A DNA stretch of 27,706 bases. Origin: Firmicutes bacterium AF25-13AC (GTDB lineage Bacteria > Bacillota > Clostridia > Lachnospirales > Lachnospiraceae). Location: NCBI GenBank assembly GCA_003478935.1, contig QUFP01000046.1, forward strand, positions 1 through 27,706, in the 5' to 3' direction. The position numbers were made by a program, and so were the translations under genes. Every line of letters begins with the position of its first letter. Position 1 is the stretch's first letter. Below, piece after piece: positions 1-6,778 of this stretch. Under the pieces are notes generated by a model. The model was not told where the DNA came from and did no database searches. It was given only the letters and a program-made list of their open reading frames with translations.

Positions 1-47
1 GGTATAGAGATAAAAGGATCAAACTATCATTAGGGGGTTTGAGTCCG

Positions 48-80
48 ATGGAGTATAGACGCAGTCTTGGAATTGCTTAA
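48..80 (+). other. Possible single copy of the ribosome-site/ATG motif near the left edge
   Basis: A G-rich tract (33-37) is followed by GAGTCCGATGGAGTATAGA, which resembles the repeated motif AGTCCRATGGNATAG found at 20.7-21.2 kb on the other strand. The ATG at 48 opens a 10-codon ORF ending at 80. Just after it is an imperfect hairpin at 58-100 (GACGC/GCGTC outer arm, CTTGGA/TCCAAG inner arm), which overlaps the 3' end of the opposite-strand gene. There is no clear U tract. This may be chance similarity or the 3' end of a second copy whose body lies outside the window. Confidence 0.25.
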
Positions 81-81
81 T

Positions 82-783
82 TCAGGTCCAAGAAAGCGTC
101 CGCACCCCCTTAACTGGATCATATCCTGGTGCAAGACACCATTCCTTATATCGCGGGTCATTTACAATTTCCTGAATGTGCTCATATGTTATTGTATATA
201 CGTCAACAGATGCAAACTCATATCCATACTGCTCCATAATTGCATTACAGTAATCTGCAGCTTCCGCCCGACTGCAGTCTTCCAGATCAATCTTTTCCAA
301 ATTTTTGCTTAATGAATAATCGCCATATTGGTAGCTTGCATAGCGATCTATATTTTTAAGTTCCTGTGGTAACTCTTCTTTTGAATAAATTGCAGGACCT
401 GAATATGAAAATTCCATATTGTTCTGTATGATCACAATTTCATCCCCATAATAAGATAAATATGCCACTTTTCCCGGATAACAATAAAGTTCACCTTGAT
501 TATATGCCGGATACATTGCCTGATAGTCCTCATAATACTGTTGGACCTTTTGATATGGCTCCAAACAGCCATATTCTTCTAACCAGTTCCAAAGCTCATC
601 TGCTATCTCTTCATGTGTTGGATAACGCACCTGATACTGTGGCATCAAAGTATCATCCTGTCCTTTTTCAAATTTTATAGAATAGACAGAATCTGGTGTT
701 ATACCATATTCAGAAATGTTAACATTTTCTGTTTGCAACGTTTTATAATTCTCCGCCTCTACAATAAATGTATTCATTTGCAT
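82..783 (-). CDS. Hypothetical protein, acidic and tyrosine-rich
   Basis: This 233-residue protein is not one I recognise. It has no signal peptide, no membrane segment and no obvious catalytic motif. It is acidic and unusually rich in tyrosine, with many Tyr pairs and a repeated EEYGCLEPYQ/YEDYQ character in the middle. The first residues (MQMNTFIVEAENY) suggest a soluble cytoplasmic protein. ATG codons at residues 1 and 3 both follow a purine-rich stretch (AGAAAGGAGTAAATG), so translation probably starts at one of these. The next minus-strand gene upstream ends about 100 bases away. The composition resembles accessory proteins found in clostridial mobile regions, but no mobility gene is in view and I would not assign a role. 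Confidence 0.6.
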   Translation of the reverse strand: MQMNTFIVEAENYKTLQTENVNISEYGITPDSVYSIKFEKGQDDTLMPQYQVRYPTHEEIADELWNWLEEYGCLEPYQKVQQYYEDYQAMYPAYNQGELYCYPGKVAYLSYYGDEIVIIQNNMEFSYSGPAIYSKEELPQELKNIDRYASYQYGDYSLSKNLEKIDLEDCSRAEAADYCNAIMEQYGYEFASVDVYTITYEHIQEIVNDPRYKEWCLAPGYDPVKGVRTLSWT

Positions 784-885
784 TTACTCCTTTCTCATTA
801 ACCACTTTCCTTAAACCTTAAAAATCGCTTCTAAAATTTACCAGATCAACAAAGGGTACCGTTCCGAATGGATTTCTCGCGAATA

Positions 886-1140
886 TTAACTCTTCTGCTT
901 ATATCCAATAATTCCCGCCATAACAAATGCCAATATTATAATCACATCACCTGCTACAATAGGCATAAGATTCTGATATTGCTCTCTCTTGAAAACATGA
1001 ATCACTAATAAAACAATCGCCAGTCCACTCGCTATCCAGTAGATTCCGTAATGTTCACCGAATTTATGATTCTTCCACCCATACCACAAAAATGCTAATA
1101 GTGCAATTATTAAAATCGCCAAAATAAATACTGATAACAT
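886..1140 (-). CDS. Small three-helix membrane protein, function unknown
   Basis: This 84-residue protein is almost entirely hydrophobic. Three predicted membrane helices lie at about residues 2-20, 32-50 and 58-78, joined by short charged loops (YGWKNHKFGEH and KREQYQN), and it ends in a short lysine-rich tail. A strong ribosome-binding site (AGGAGG, then TTAAAAAT, then ATG) supports the start, and a promoter-like TTGCAA/TATATT pair lies upstream. No family is recognised. It could be a small inner-membrane accessory protein, but nothing adjacent identifies a partner. Confidence 0.65.
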   Translation of the reverse strand: MLSVFILAILIIALLAFLWYGWKNHKFGEHYGIYWIASGLAIVLLVIHVFKREQYQNLMPIVAGDVIIILAFVMAGIIGYKQKS

Positions 1141-1183
1141 ATTTTTAACCTCCTCTTATTTTTACACAACACTTGTTACTTTT

Positions 1184-1211
1184 AATATATCAGACTTTTT
1201 TTAATTTGCAA
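1184..1211 (-). promoter_or_regulatory. Sigma-A-type promoter for the small membrane protein
   Basis: On the minus strand, TTGCAA (1211-1206) and TATATT (1189-1184) are separated by 16 bases and lie about 45 bases upstream of the start codon at 1140. The -35 box is a weak match and the -10 box a good one. The spacer is A-rich. Confidence 0.4.
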
Positions 1212-1285
1212 GGATATTAACTTTACATTTTTCTTACATAAATGATGGATTTTTCGCTTGTTTTGTTGTACTATTAAGGAAATAA

Positions 1286-1873
1286 ATGAAAAGGATTTTA
1301 AATATTATGCTTCGATCTGTTTCTATGGATGAAATTTCGGACGGTAAACTTTACTCGTCCTCTGATATGGTGCGTGCTGACAGTCTTGGCTGCGATGGCT
1401 GCCATGAATGCTGCTGTCATATGGGCAATTCGATCTTATTAGACCCATTTGATGTTTACCAGATGTCTCAGGGACTGCATGTTCCTGCGGCTGCTCTTTT
1501 TAATGGTCAGCTGCAATTGACTCCTGTTGATGGAATTGTTTTACCTGCAATTGCCATGACTTCTGATAAGGATCAGTGTTCTTTTTTAAATGAAGCTGGG
1601 CGCTGCTCTATTCATATGTTTCGCCCTGGCTTTTGCCGCCTGTTTCCTCTAGGACGCGTCTATGACGGCACTGGATTTTCCTACTTTTTACAGACAGGAC
1701 AATGTAAAAAAGAACGCTTAGCTAAGGTAAAGGTACGCCAATGGATTAATATTCCAGAGTTAAAGCGCTATGAGCAATTTGTCTGTGACTGGCACTACTT
1801 TTTAAAAGACCTTGCCAAGACATCACAAGGATTATCGCCTGAACTAATAAAACGCTTCATTCCTATATTTTAA
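1286..1873 (+). CDS. YkgJ-family cysteine-cluster protein, C terminus frameshifted
   Basis: This is the only plus-strand gene. The cluster CDGCHECCCHMG at about residues 36-47 and later cysteines (CSFL, CSIH, FRPGFCRLFPLG, GQCKKE) fit the YkgJ/CxxCxxCC family, thought to bind zinc or an iron-sulfur cluster; its role is not established. The ORF stops at 195 residues, while relatives run to about 225-230. Directly after the stop, in the -1 frame, the sequence encodes VFYLTPYQDGSDFYDQF and a short helix ending at 1965, which is the expected family C terminus. One base therefore seems to be missing at about 1843-1871. ATGs at 1286 and 1307 are both possible starts. AAGGA lies five bases before the first, but the second aligns better with the family start. 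Confidence 0.85.
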   Translation: MKRILNIMLRSVSMDEISDGKLYSSSDMVRADSLGCDGCHECCCHMGNSILLDPFDVYQMSQGLHVPAAALFNGQLQLTPVDGIVLPAIAMTSDKDQCSFLNEAGRCSIHMFRPGFCRLFPLGRVYDGTGFSYFLQTGQCKKERLAKVKVRQWINIPELKRYEQFVCDWHYFLKDLAKTSQGLSPELIKRFIPIF

Positions 1874-1965
1874 AAGTCTTTTACCTGACACCATATCAGG
1901 ATGGATCTGATTTTTATGATCAATTCTATATGCGCCTAAATGATGCAAAAAAATTATTTTTATAA
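1873..1965 (+). pseudogene. Detached C-terminal tail of the YkgJ-family gene
   Basis: Thirty codons and a TAA stop, in the -1 frame relative to the gene before it, encode a tail with the pattern LTPYQDGSDFYDQFYMRL. YkgJ-family proteins of clostridia end in this way (TPY, a short acidic linker, DFYxQFYxRL). The segment has no start codon or ribosome-binding site of its own. It is best read as the end of the upstream gene, separated by a one-base deletion or a sequencing error. Confidence 0.7.
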
Positions 1966-1967
1966 GG

Positions 1968-2003
1968 AAAAAGTCTCCTGTCACAATCGACAGAAGACTT
2001 TTT
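1968..2003. terminator. Bidirectional intrinsic terminator between convergent genes
   Basis: AAAAAGTCT (1968-1976) pairs exactly with AGACTTTTT (1995-2003). An inner CTGTC/GACAG stem follows a single mismatch and closes a six-base loop. The A/T runs on both arms provide a U tract in either direction, so it can end both the YkgJ-type gene (+) and the phosphatase operon (-). Confidence 0.85.
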
Positions 2004-2004
2004 C

Positions 2005-2619
2005 TTATGCTGTATACTGTTTTTCTCCCTCTTCTAGTACCTTAATCTGACCGTCTTTTACTTCCACCTTTGTTACGGAACAGTTTTTCTTAAGACCACT
2101 CTTCCAAAAATCACAAATTGGCTGTTTGTTCACCCACAGCATCATTGACTGCAAAGCTGCACCATGTGTTGCAATTAAAATAGATTTGTCCTGAAGTTCT
2201 TCTCTTGTTGTGATATCTTCAAGGAAGTTCCATGTACGCGCGCAGAGCATTTTCGCATCCTCACCGTTTTCTGGTGCCTTATACTGCTCTGGATGTGCAA
2301 AGAACTCAGCAAAGCATCCAACCGGCTGCCCATTTTCATCTCTTCCTTTCATGCCTTCACAAATACCAAAACAAATTTCTTCAATTCTTTTATCCTCGAT
2401 AATAGGAATATCTCTTCCTGCCAATACAAGCTCTGCCGTTTCCTTTGCACGCTTTAATGGGCTTGAAAAGGCAAGGTCAATATGGGTATTTGCCAGTGTT
2501 TTTCCAGCCTCAATTGCAGATTCGCGTCCATTTTCATTAAGTGGAATATCTGACTGTCCCTGCATTCTCATGTCTTTATTCCAGTCTGTCTGTCCATGTC
2601 TGATAAAATATAAAAGCAT
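2005..2619 (-). CDS. Histidine phosphatase family protein (phosphoglycerate mutase-like)
   Basis: The N terminus LLYFIRHGQTDWN carries the RHG signature with the phospho-accepting His8. The second catalytic histidine lies in SILIATHGAALQ near residue 150, and an arginine and glutamate pocket is formed by SSPLKRAKETAE and EDKRIEEICFG. At 204 residues it is the usual length of the small cytoplasmic phosphatases of this superfamily, which includes cobalamin-pathway phosphatases and broad-specificity sugar phosphatases. The sequence does not allow a choice of substrate. Its start is preceded by AGAGGAT, and it lies 38 bases after the second chromate transporter, so it is probably the last gene of that operon, ending at the terminator 1968-2003. 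Confidence 0.88.
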   Translation of the reverse strand: MLLYFIRHGQTDWNKDMRMQGQSDIPLNENGRESAIEAGKTLANTHIDLAFSSPLKRAKETAELVLAGRDIPIIEDKRIEEICFGICEGMKGRDENGQPVGCFAEFFAHPEQYKAPENGEDAKMLCARTWNFLEDITTREELQDKSILIATHGAALQSMMLWVNKQPICDFWKSGLKKNCSVTKVEVKDGQIKVLEEGEKQYTA

Positions 2620-2657
2620 TGTTTATCCTCTCATTTTCGTAAAATTTCCGTAACTAT

Positions 2658-3239
2658 TCAGAACCCCATTCGCAAAAGGAAGGTTCCTACAAGATAAATA
2701 CCAAGTTTTGCCACGCCGCTTAAAACCATGACAAGCACTGGATTCATCTTACGAAACTGAATCAGATACACAGCAGCAATAAAGATAATTACCATATCAA
2801 TCTGTGTCTTCTGAATCAAAATCATACCTTCTGGCCAAAAAGCTGTAACTAGAATAGAAACACCTGCTGAAGCTATAAGTGCAACAACTGCCGGGCGAAG
2901 CATTCCTAGTATTCCCTGTAACAAATCCATTTTTCTGTAACGAAGATAAAGCTTTGCAAGAAGCGTAACTAGAATGCATGAAGGAAGGATACATCCCGCT
3001 GTCGCAACAGCCGCTCCGCCAAGCCCCGCAACCTTTAATCCCACAAATGTTGCGCTGTTTACCGCAATCGGACCAGGTGTCATCTGTGAAATCGTTATTA
3101 AATTAGTAAATTCTGCCATGCTAAGCCATTTGTGACTGTCAACCACCTGACTTTGAATAAGTGGCATCGCAGCATATCCGCCTCCGAATGAAAAGGCGCC
3201 GATCTGAAGAAAACTTAAAAATAACTGTAAGTAAATCAT
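2658..3239 (-). CDS. Chromate transporter, single-domain (second of a pair)
   Basis: A 193-residue integral membrane protein of the short-chain CHR family. It shows the two diagnostic motifs of one CHR half: FGGGYAAMPLI near residue 18, and TPGPIAVNSATFVG near residue 54. These are followed by four or five hydrophobic segments. Single-domain CHR proteins usually occur as adjacent pairs that form the transporter together, as here. Its ATG overlaps the stop codon of the partner (ATGA), which implies translational coupling. Chromate is the named substrate of the family, but many anaerobes carry such pairs without known chromate exposure, so the natural anion may be different. Confidence 0.9.
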   Translation of the reverse strand: MIYLQLFLSFLQIGAFSFGGGYAAMPLIQSQVVDSHKWLSMAEFTNLITISQMTPGPIAVNSATFVGLKVAGLGGAAVATAGCILPSCILVTLLAKLYLRYRKMDLLQGILGMLRPAVVALIASAGVSILVTAFWPEGMILIQKTQIDMVIIFIAAVYLIQFRKMNPVLVMVLSGVAKLGIYLVGTFLLRMGF

Positions 3240-3835
3240 TTCTGCACCTTCTTTCTCTGTGCTAGTGTAAGAACTGCACCTAAAGCACCGCAGGCTAAAA
3301 TAATCAATACTACATTGACATTAAATACATAACCTGCTACAAATGCTGCAATCATAATACACATAGATAATATACTTTTTGAGCGGACAATTCCGCTCCC
3401 CATATCAAATACAACACATGCAATTACTGCACCAACGCCTGCCTGCATTCCTGTCAGCACCTGCTGCACATATACATTTGAAGCAAACAGCTCATAGAAA
3501 AATGAAATAACAGAGATGATTACAAATGGCGGAATAATTGTTCCTGCAATCGCCGCTATAACTCCAATAATACCTTCCAGCTTATAACCGACTACAATTG
3601 CACCATTTACAGCAATCGCGCCAGGTGTGGACTGCGCAATTGCAACAAGATCAAGCATCTCTTCCTCGTCAATCCATCCAAGTTCATCCACAAATTTCTT
3701 TTTCATTAATGATACGATGACATAACCACCGCCAAATGTAAAGGCACTCAGATATAGAGTAGACCAAAATAGTTTGAGCAGACGCATCTTTTTTGATGCT
3801 GTCTGCTCCAGATTTTTTTCCAATTTTTCGCTCAT
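3236..3835 (-). CDS. Chromate transporter, single-domain (first of a pair)
   Basis: The partner of the downstream CHR half. FGGGYVIVSLMKKKFVDELGW and TPGAIAVNGAIVVGYKLEG are its CHR motifs, and several membrane helices follow to the C terminus. An upstream in-frame ATG at 3919 would add 28 residues, but that part lies wholly inside the preceding gene. I prefer the ATG at 3835 (MSEKLEKN): it overlaps the stop of the alarmone synthetase gene as ATGA and has GGGAAAA just upstream. The protein is then about 199 residues, matching its partner. The lysine-rich N terminus before the first helix is slightly longer than in the partner. Confidence 0.88.
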   Translation of the reverse strand: MSEKLEKNLEQTASKKMRLLKLFWSTLYLSAFTFGGGYVIVSLMKKKFVDELGWIDEEEMLDLVAIAQSTPGAIAVNGAIVVGYKLEGIIGVIAAIAGTIIPPFVIISVISFFYELFASNVYVQQVLTGMQAGVGAVIACVVFDMGSGIVRSKSILSMCIMIAAFVAGYVFNVNVVLIILACGALGAVLTLAQRKKVQK

Positions 3836-4566
3836 AATTTTTCCCATTGTCCGCCTGCTGCCAAACGGTTTTTGACTGCTTCCATACGCTGATCTAATGT
3901 ATTGATCATCTGTGCACATTCAAACAATTCTTTTTGAAGAGAATCCTTTTCAAATTCGGGAATCTCCTTTTTGTAGCGCAACTTGTGCTCAAGGCTTGCC
4001 CAAAAATCCATTGCTATAGTACGCAGCTGTACCTCAACCTTCATCAAACACTTTTCATTCTGAAGAAAAATTGGAACACGTACAATCAAATGAAGGCTGC
4101 GGTATCCGCTTGGCTTTGGATTTTTAATATAATCCTTTGTCTCAAGCAGCTCAATGTCATCCTGATCAAGCAAACATTTTGCCAGTGTATATATATCTTC
4201 CTGAAATGAGCATATTACTCTCACGCCGGCAATATCATCAAGATTTTCCTCCATTGACTTTGCACTAAAGGATTTTCCTTTTTGAGCCAGCTTACGACTG
4301 ATACTCTCCATTGACTTTAATCTCGTCTTTATCGTTTCAATTGGATTGCGATCATACTGAAGTGAATACTGTTCATTCAATACTTTAAACTTTGTCTCAA
4401 TCTCCATAATTGCACAGCGATATTTCGACATAAGCTCATCAAATGGCCGTTTGTTGTCCTGAATCACATCGATTACATTCGAATTTAAAATCGCACTTCT
4501 AAGTACACGATCCATGATCTCTCCTGAAAATTCGATATGTTCAGTTCTGAGTTCTCGTATATCCAT
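3832..4566 (-). CDS. relQ: Small alarmone synthetase, RelQ/YjbM-like GTP pyrophosphokinase
   Basis: Contains a RelA/SpoT nucleotidyltransferase domain: ENLDDIAGVRVICSF, then KNPKPSGYRSLHLIVRVP, then KVEVQLRTIAMDFWASLEHKLRYK. This domain transfers pyrophosphate from ATP to GDP or GTP to make (p)ppGpp. There is no HD hydrolase, TGS or ACT domain, so it belongs to the short synthetase-only class (RelQ/YjbM or RelP/YwaC); I cannot fully separate these. A helical region follows the domain to the C terminus, as in RelQ tetramers. The start at 4566 (MDIRELRT) has GGGG five bases upstream and is preferred to the ATG at 4587. The gene is coupled by ATGA to two chromate transporter genes, an unexpected partner for stringent-response signalling. 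Confidence 0.85.
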   Translation of the reverse strand: MDIRELRTEHIEFSGEIMDRVLRSAILNSNVIDVIQDNKRPFDELMSKYRCAIMEIETKFKVLNEQYSLQYDRNPIETIKTRLKSMESISRKLAQKGKSFSAKSMEENLDDIAGVRVICSFQEDIYTLAKCLLDQDDIELLETKDYIKNPKPSGYRSLHLIVRVPIFLQNEKCLMKVEVQLRTIAMDFWASLEHKLRYKKEIPEFEKDSLQKELFECAQMINTLDQRMEAVKNRLAAGGQWEKL

Positions 4567-4581
4567 AGAAACCCCATTTCT

Positions 4582-4596
4582 GCGCATTAAATGCGC
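4582..4596. repeat. Short palindrome upstream of the alarmone synthetase
   Basis: GCGCAT TAA ATGCGC is a perfect six-base inverted repeat with a three-base centre, just before the preferred start codon. It could be an operator or a small leader hairpin. No recognised binding-site family matches it. Confidence 0.4.
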
Positions 4597-4624
4597 GGTT
4601 ACTCTTTTTATTACCCTTCTTAAA

Positions 4625-4654
4625 GAAAGCTGCCAGCAACTGCCGACAGCTTTC
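4625..4654 (-). terminator. Intrinsic terminator after fucO
   Basis: GAAAGCTG (4625-4632) pairs with CAGCTTTC (4647-4654), with further partial pairing in the loop. On the minus strand the stem is followed by a short T-rich stretch (TTTAAG). It lies about 12 bases after the stop of the lactaldehyde reductase gene and separates that operon from the alarmone synthetase operon. Confidence 0.7.
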
Positions 4655-4666
4655 TACTTATTTTTC

Positions 4667-5815
4667 TTAAATCAGAGACTTGTACAGCTCTGCAATTTCC
4701 TCTACACTTGTCTCTCTCGGATTTCCTGGTCTGCATGCATCATCATATGCGGACTGAGCTAAGAACGGAATATCCTCTTCCTTAACAATTGCCTTTAAGT
4801 CAGCCGGAATACCAACATCCTCAGACAGCTTGCGAACTGCATCGATTGCAGCCTTGCGGTACTCTTCCTGAGTCATGCTGTCAACACCCTGAACGCCCAT
4901 TGCTCTTGCAATTTCACGATACTTCTCGCCAGTAGCCGGTGCATTGTACTCCATAACTGTCGGAAGGATAATTGCGTTTGCAACACCGTGCGGTGTATCA
5001 TACAGAGCTCCTAAAGGATGTGCCATAGAGTGAACGATTCCAAGACCTACATTAGAGAATCCCATACCTGCAACATACTGTCCAAGAGCCATGTCTGCTC
5101 TTCCCTCTGGTGTATTTGCTACTGCATTGCGAAGGCTTCTGGAAATAATCTCGATTGCCTTTAAGTGGAACATATCAGACAGCTCCCAAGCACCTGCAGT
5201 GATGTAACCCTCAATTGCATGAGTAAGTGCATCCATACCAGTTGCAGCTGTCAGTCCCTTTGGCATACTAGACATCATCTCTGGGTCTACAAATGCAACA
5301 ACTGGAATATCCTTAGGGTCTACACATACCATCTTACGATTCTTCTCAACATCGGTGATAACGTAGTTGATTGTTACCTCTGCTGCAGTACCTGCAGTAG
5401 TCGGAACTGCAAAAATCGGAACAGACTTATTCTTTGTCGGTGCAACACCCTCAAGGCTTCTGATATCCTCAAACTCTGGGTTTGCAATTACAATACCGAT
5501 ACCCTTTGCGGTATCCATAGAAGAACCACCACCGATTGCGATCAGGTAATCAGCACCAGACTTCTTGAATGCTTCAACACCAGTCTGTACATTCTCGATT
5601 GTTGGGTTTGGCTTAATGTTTGAGTAGATCTCATAATCAAGACCAGCTCCCTCAAGTACATCAATTACCTTCTTTGTAACACCAAATTTAATCAAATCCG
5701 GGTCAGAGCATACGAATGCTTTCTTAAATCCTCTTCCCTTTGCCTCGGTAGCAATATCCTTAATTGCTCCTGCGCCATGATAAGATGTCTCATTTAACAC
5801 AAATCTGTTAGCCAT
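4667..5815 (-). CDS. fucO: Lactaldehyde reductase (L-1,2-propanediol oxidoreductase)
   Basis: A 382-residue group III iron-dependent alcohol dehydrogenase that closely resembles E. coli FucO along its whole length (for example VPTTAGTAAEVTINYVITD and ALGQYVAGMGFSNVGLG). The NAD-binding GGGSSMD loop is at about 95-101. The metal ligands Asp195, His199, His262 and His276 sit in the expected places (DALTH, VHSMAHPLG, TPHG). In the cytoplasm it reduces the L-lactaldehyde made by rhamnulose- or fuculose-phosphate aldolase to 1,2-propanediol, regenerating NAD+ under anaerobic conditions. It follows rhaD by 21 bases, so here it serves rhamnose breakdown. A terminator follows it. Confidence 0.95.
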   Translation of the reverse strand: MANRFVLNETSYHGAGAIKDIATEAKGRGFKKAFVCSDPDLIKFGVTKKVIDVLEGAGLDYEIYSNIKPNPTIENVQTGVEAFKKSGADYLIAIGGGSSMDTAKGIGIVIANPEFEDIRSLEGVAPTKNKSVPIFAVPTTAGTAAEVTINYVITDVEKNRKMVCVDPKDIPVVAFVDPEMMSSMPKGLTAATGMDALTHAIEGYITAGAWELSDMFHLKAIEIISRSLRNAVANTPEGRADMALGQYVAGMGFSNVGLGIVHSMAHPLGALYDTPHGVANAIILPTVMEYNAPATGEKYREIARAMGVQGVDSMTQEEYRKAAIDAVRKLSEDVGIPADLKAIVKEEDIPFLAQSAYDDACRPGNPRETSVEEIAELYKSLI

Positions 5816-5836
5816 TTGTTTCTTTCTCCTTTAAAT

Positions 5837-6661
5837 TTATTTTTCATAAAGGAACTCTTCTGGAAGAGTTACCTTAAAATCAACCGCTAAGTCGCGGAAA
5901 TTCTGCGGTGTGATTGTCTGACGCTTGTTTGGCTGCATGGACAGCATCTTTACAAGAATCTCTGCTGACTTCTCTACAGTATGCATCAGACCAAATGTCA
6001 AATCAAAGTCCTCACCTGCTGCAAACATACCATGATGAGCCCAGATTGCAACATCGTACTTCTTCATCAGCTCACTTGTAGCAACTGCAATGTCTCTTCC
6101 GCCTGGAACCATCCACGGAACAACACCTACACCATCTGGGAATACAACTGGGCACTCGGTAGCCATCTCCCAAAGCTCTCTTGTAAATACCTTATCCTCT
6201 AATGGAAGAACAAAGGTCAGCGCAATTACATTAGTGGTATGTGCATGATAAATAACACGATACTTACCATTTGTAGCAAGCTTCTTTACCTCATGGTTCA
6301 TCAGATGAGACGGCAGCTCACTTGTTGGTCTTCCGCCATTTACAAGTCCCCATACGATACGGTAATTTTCACCCTTATCATCTACCTCAATCATGCAGAT
6401 GGAATCTTCTGGTTTAATGATAACATTGCGGAAATACTTGCCGCTTCCTGTTACAAGAAAATATTCTCCTGCCAGATTCGGAACGCTAGTACCGATTGGC
6501 TTCCACTCCTTTGCCTCAAAGTTTTCCTTAACGGACTCTACCTCTTCCGGCTTTACACGATAAGAAAGGTTTCCGCCGTTTCTCTCATGCCAGCCCTGCT
6601 CCCAGCCGTCGTTTGCCATACGAATGAATCCCTGAACAAATTCTGCATCTAAAAATCTCAT
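5837..6661 (-). CDS. rhaD: Rhamnulose-1-phosphate aldolase
   Basis: A class II aldolase of 274 residues matching E. coli RhaD in order and spacing: WHERNGGNLSYR near residue 24, VTGSGKYFRN near 70, catalytic Glu115 in PTSELPSH, zinc ligands His139 and His141 in YHAHTTN, and the third histidine in AHHGMF near 210. It splits L-rhamnulose 1-phosphate into dihydroxyacetone phosphate and L-lactaldehyde in the cytoplasm. The aldehyde is handled by the adjacent fucO product. Genes for rhamnose isomerase and rhamnulokinase are not in this window. The start has CAGGAGAA upstream. Confidence 0.95.
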   Translation of the reverse strand: MRFLDAEFVQGFIRMANDGWEQGWHERNGGNLSYRVKPEEVESVKENFEAKEWKPIGTSVPNLAGEYFLVTGSGKYFRNVIIKPEDSICMIEVDDKGENYRIVWGLVNGGRPTSELPSHLMNHEVKKLATNGKYRVIYHAHTTNVIALTFVLPLEDKVFTRELWEMATECPVVFPDGVGVVPWMVPGGRDIAVATSELMKKYDVAIWAHHGMFAAGEDFDLTFGLMHTVEKSAEILVKMLSMQPNKRQTITPQNFRDLAVDFKVTLPEEFLYEK

Positions 6662-6731
6662 GATTGTATTCTCCTGTCTGCTGTCAATAATCAGTTTGTC
6701 AAGCGCAAATATCCTCTGCGCACTTGCCTAC

Positions 6732-6737
6732 AGTATA
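6732..6737 (-). promoter_or_regulatory. Possible -10 element for the rhaD-fucO operon
   Basis: TATACT on the minus strand lies about 70 bases upstream of the rhaD start in a 117-base gene-free gap. No good -35 box is 16-18 bases further up, so an activator could be needed. A small GCGCA/TGCGC hairpin lies between this box and the gene. Confidence 0.3.
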
Positions 6738-6778
6738 GCTCATTTTTCACGAAAAAGAAAGTCTTTTTTTGACAAATA

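Noticed and set aside
58..100. Hairpin at the left edge as an intrinsic terminator
   Set aside because: The stem is interrupted by mismatched bulges and no U tract follows on either strand.
3835..3919. Longer start for the first chromate transporter
   Set aside because: The extra 28 residues lie wholly inside the alarmone synthetase gene and do not look like a CHR N terminus. The ATGA-coupled start at 3835 fits better.
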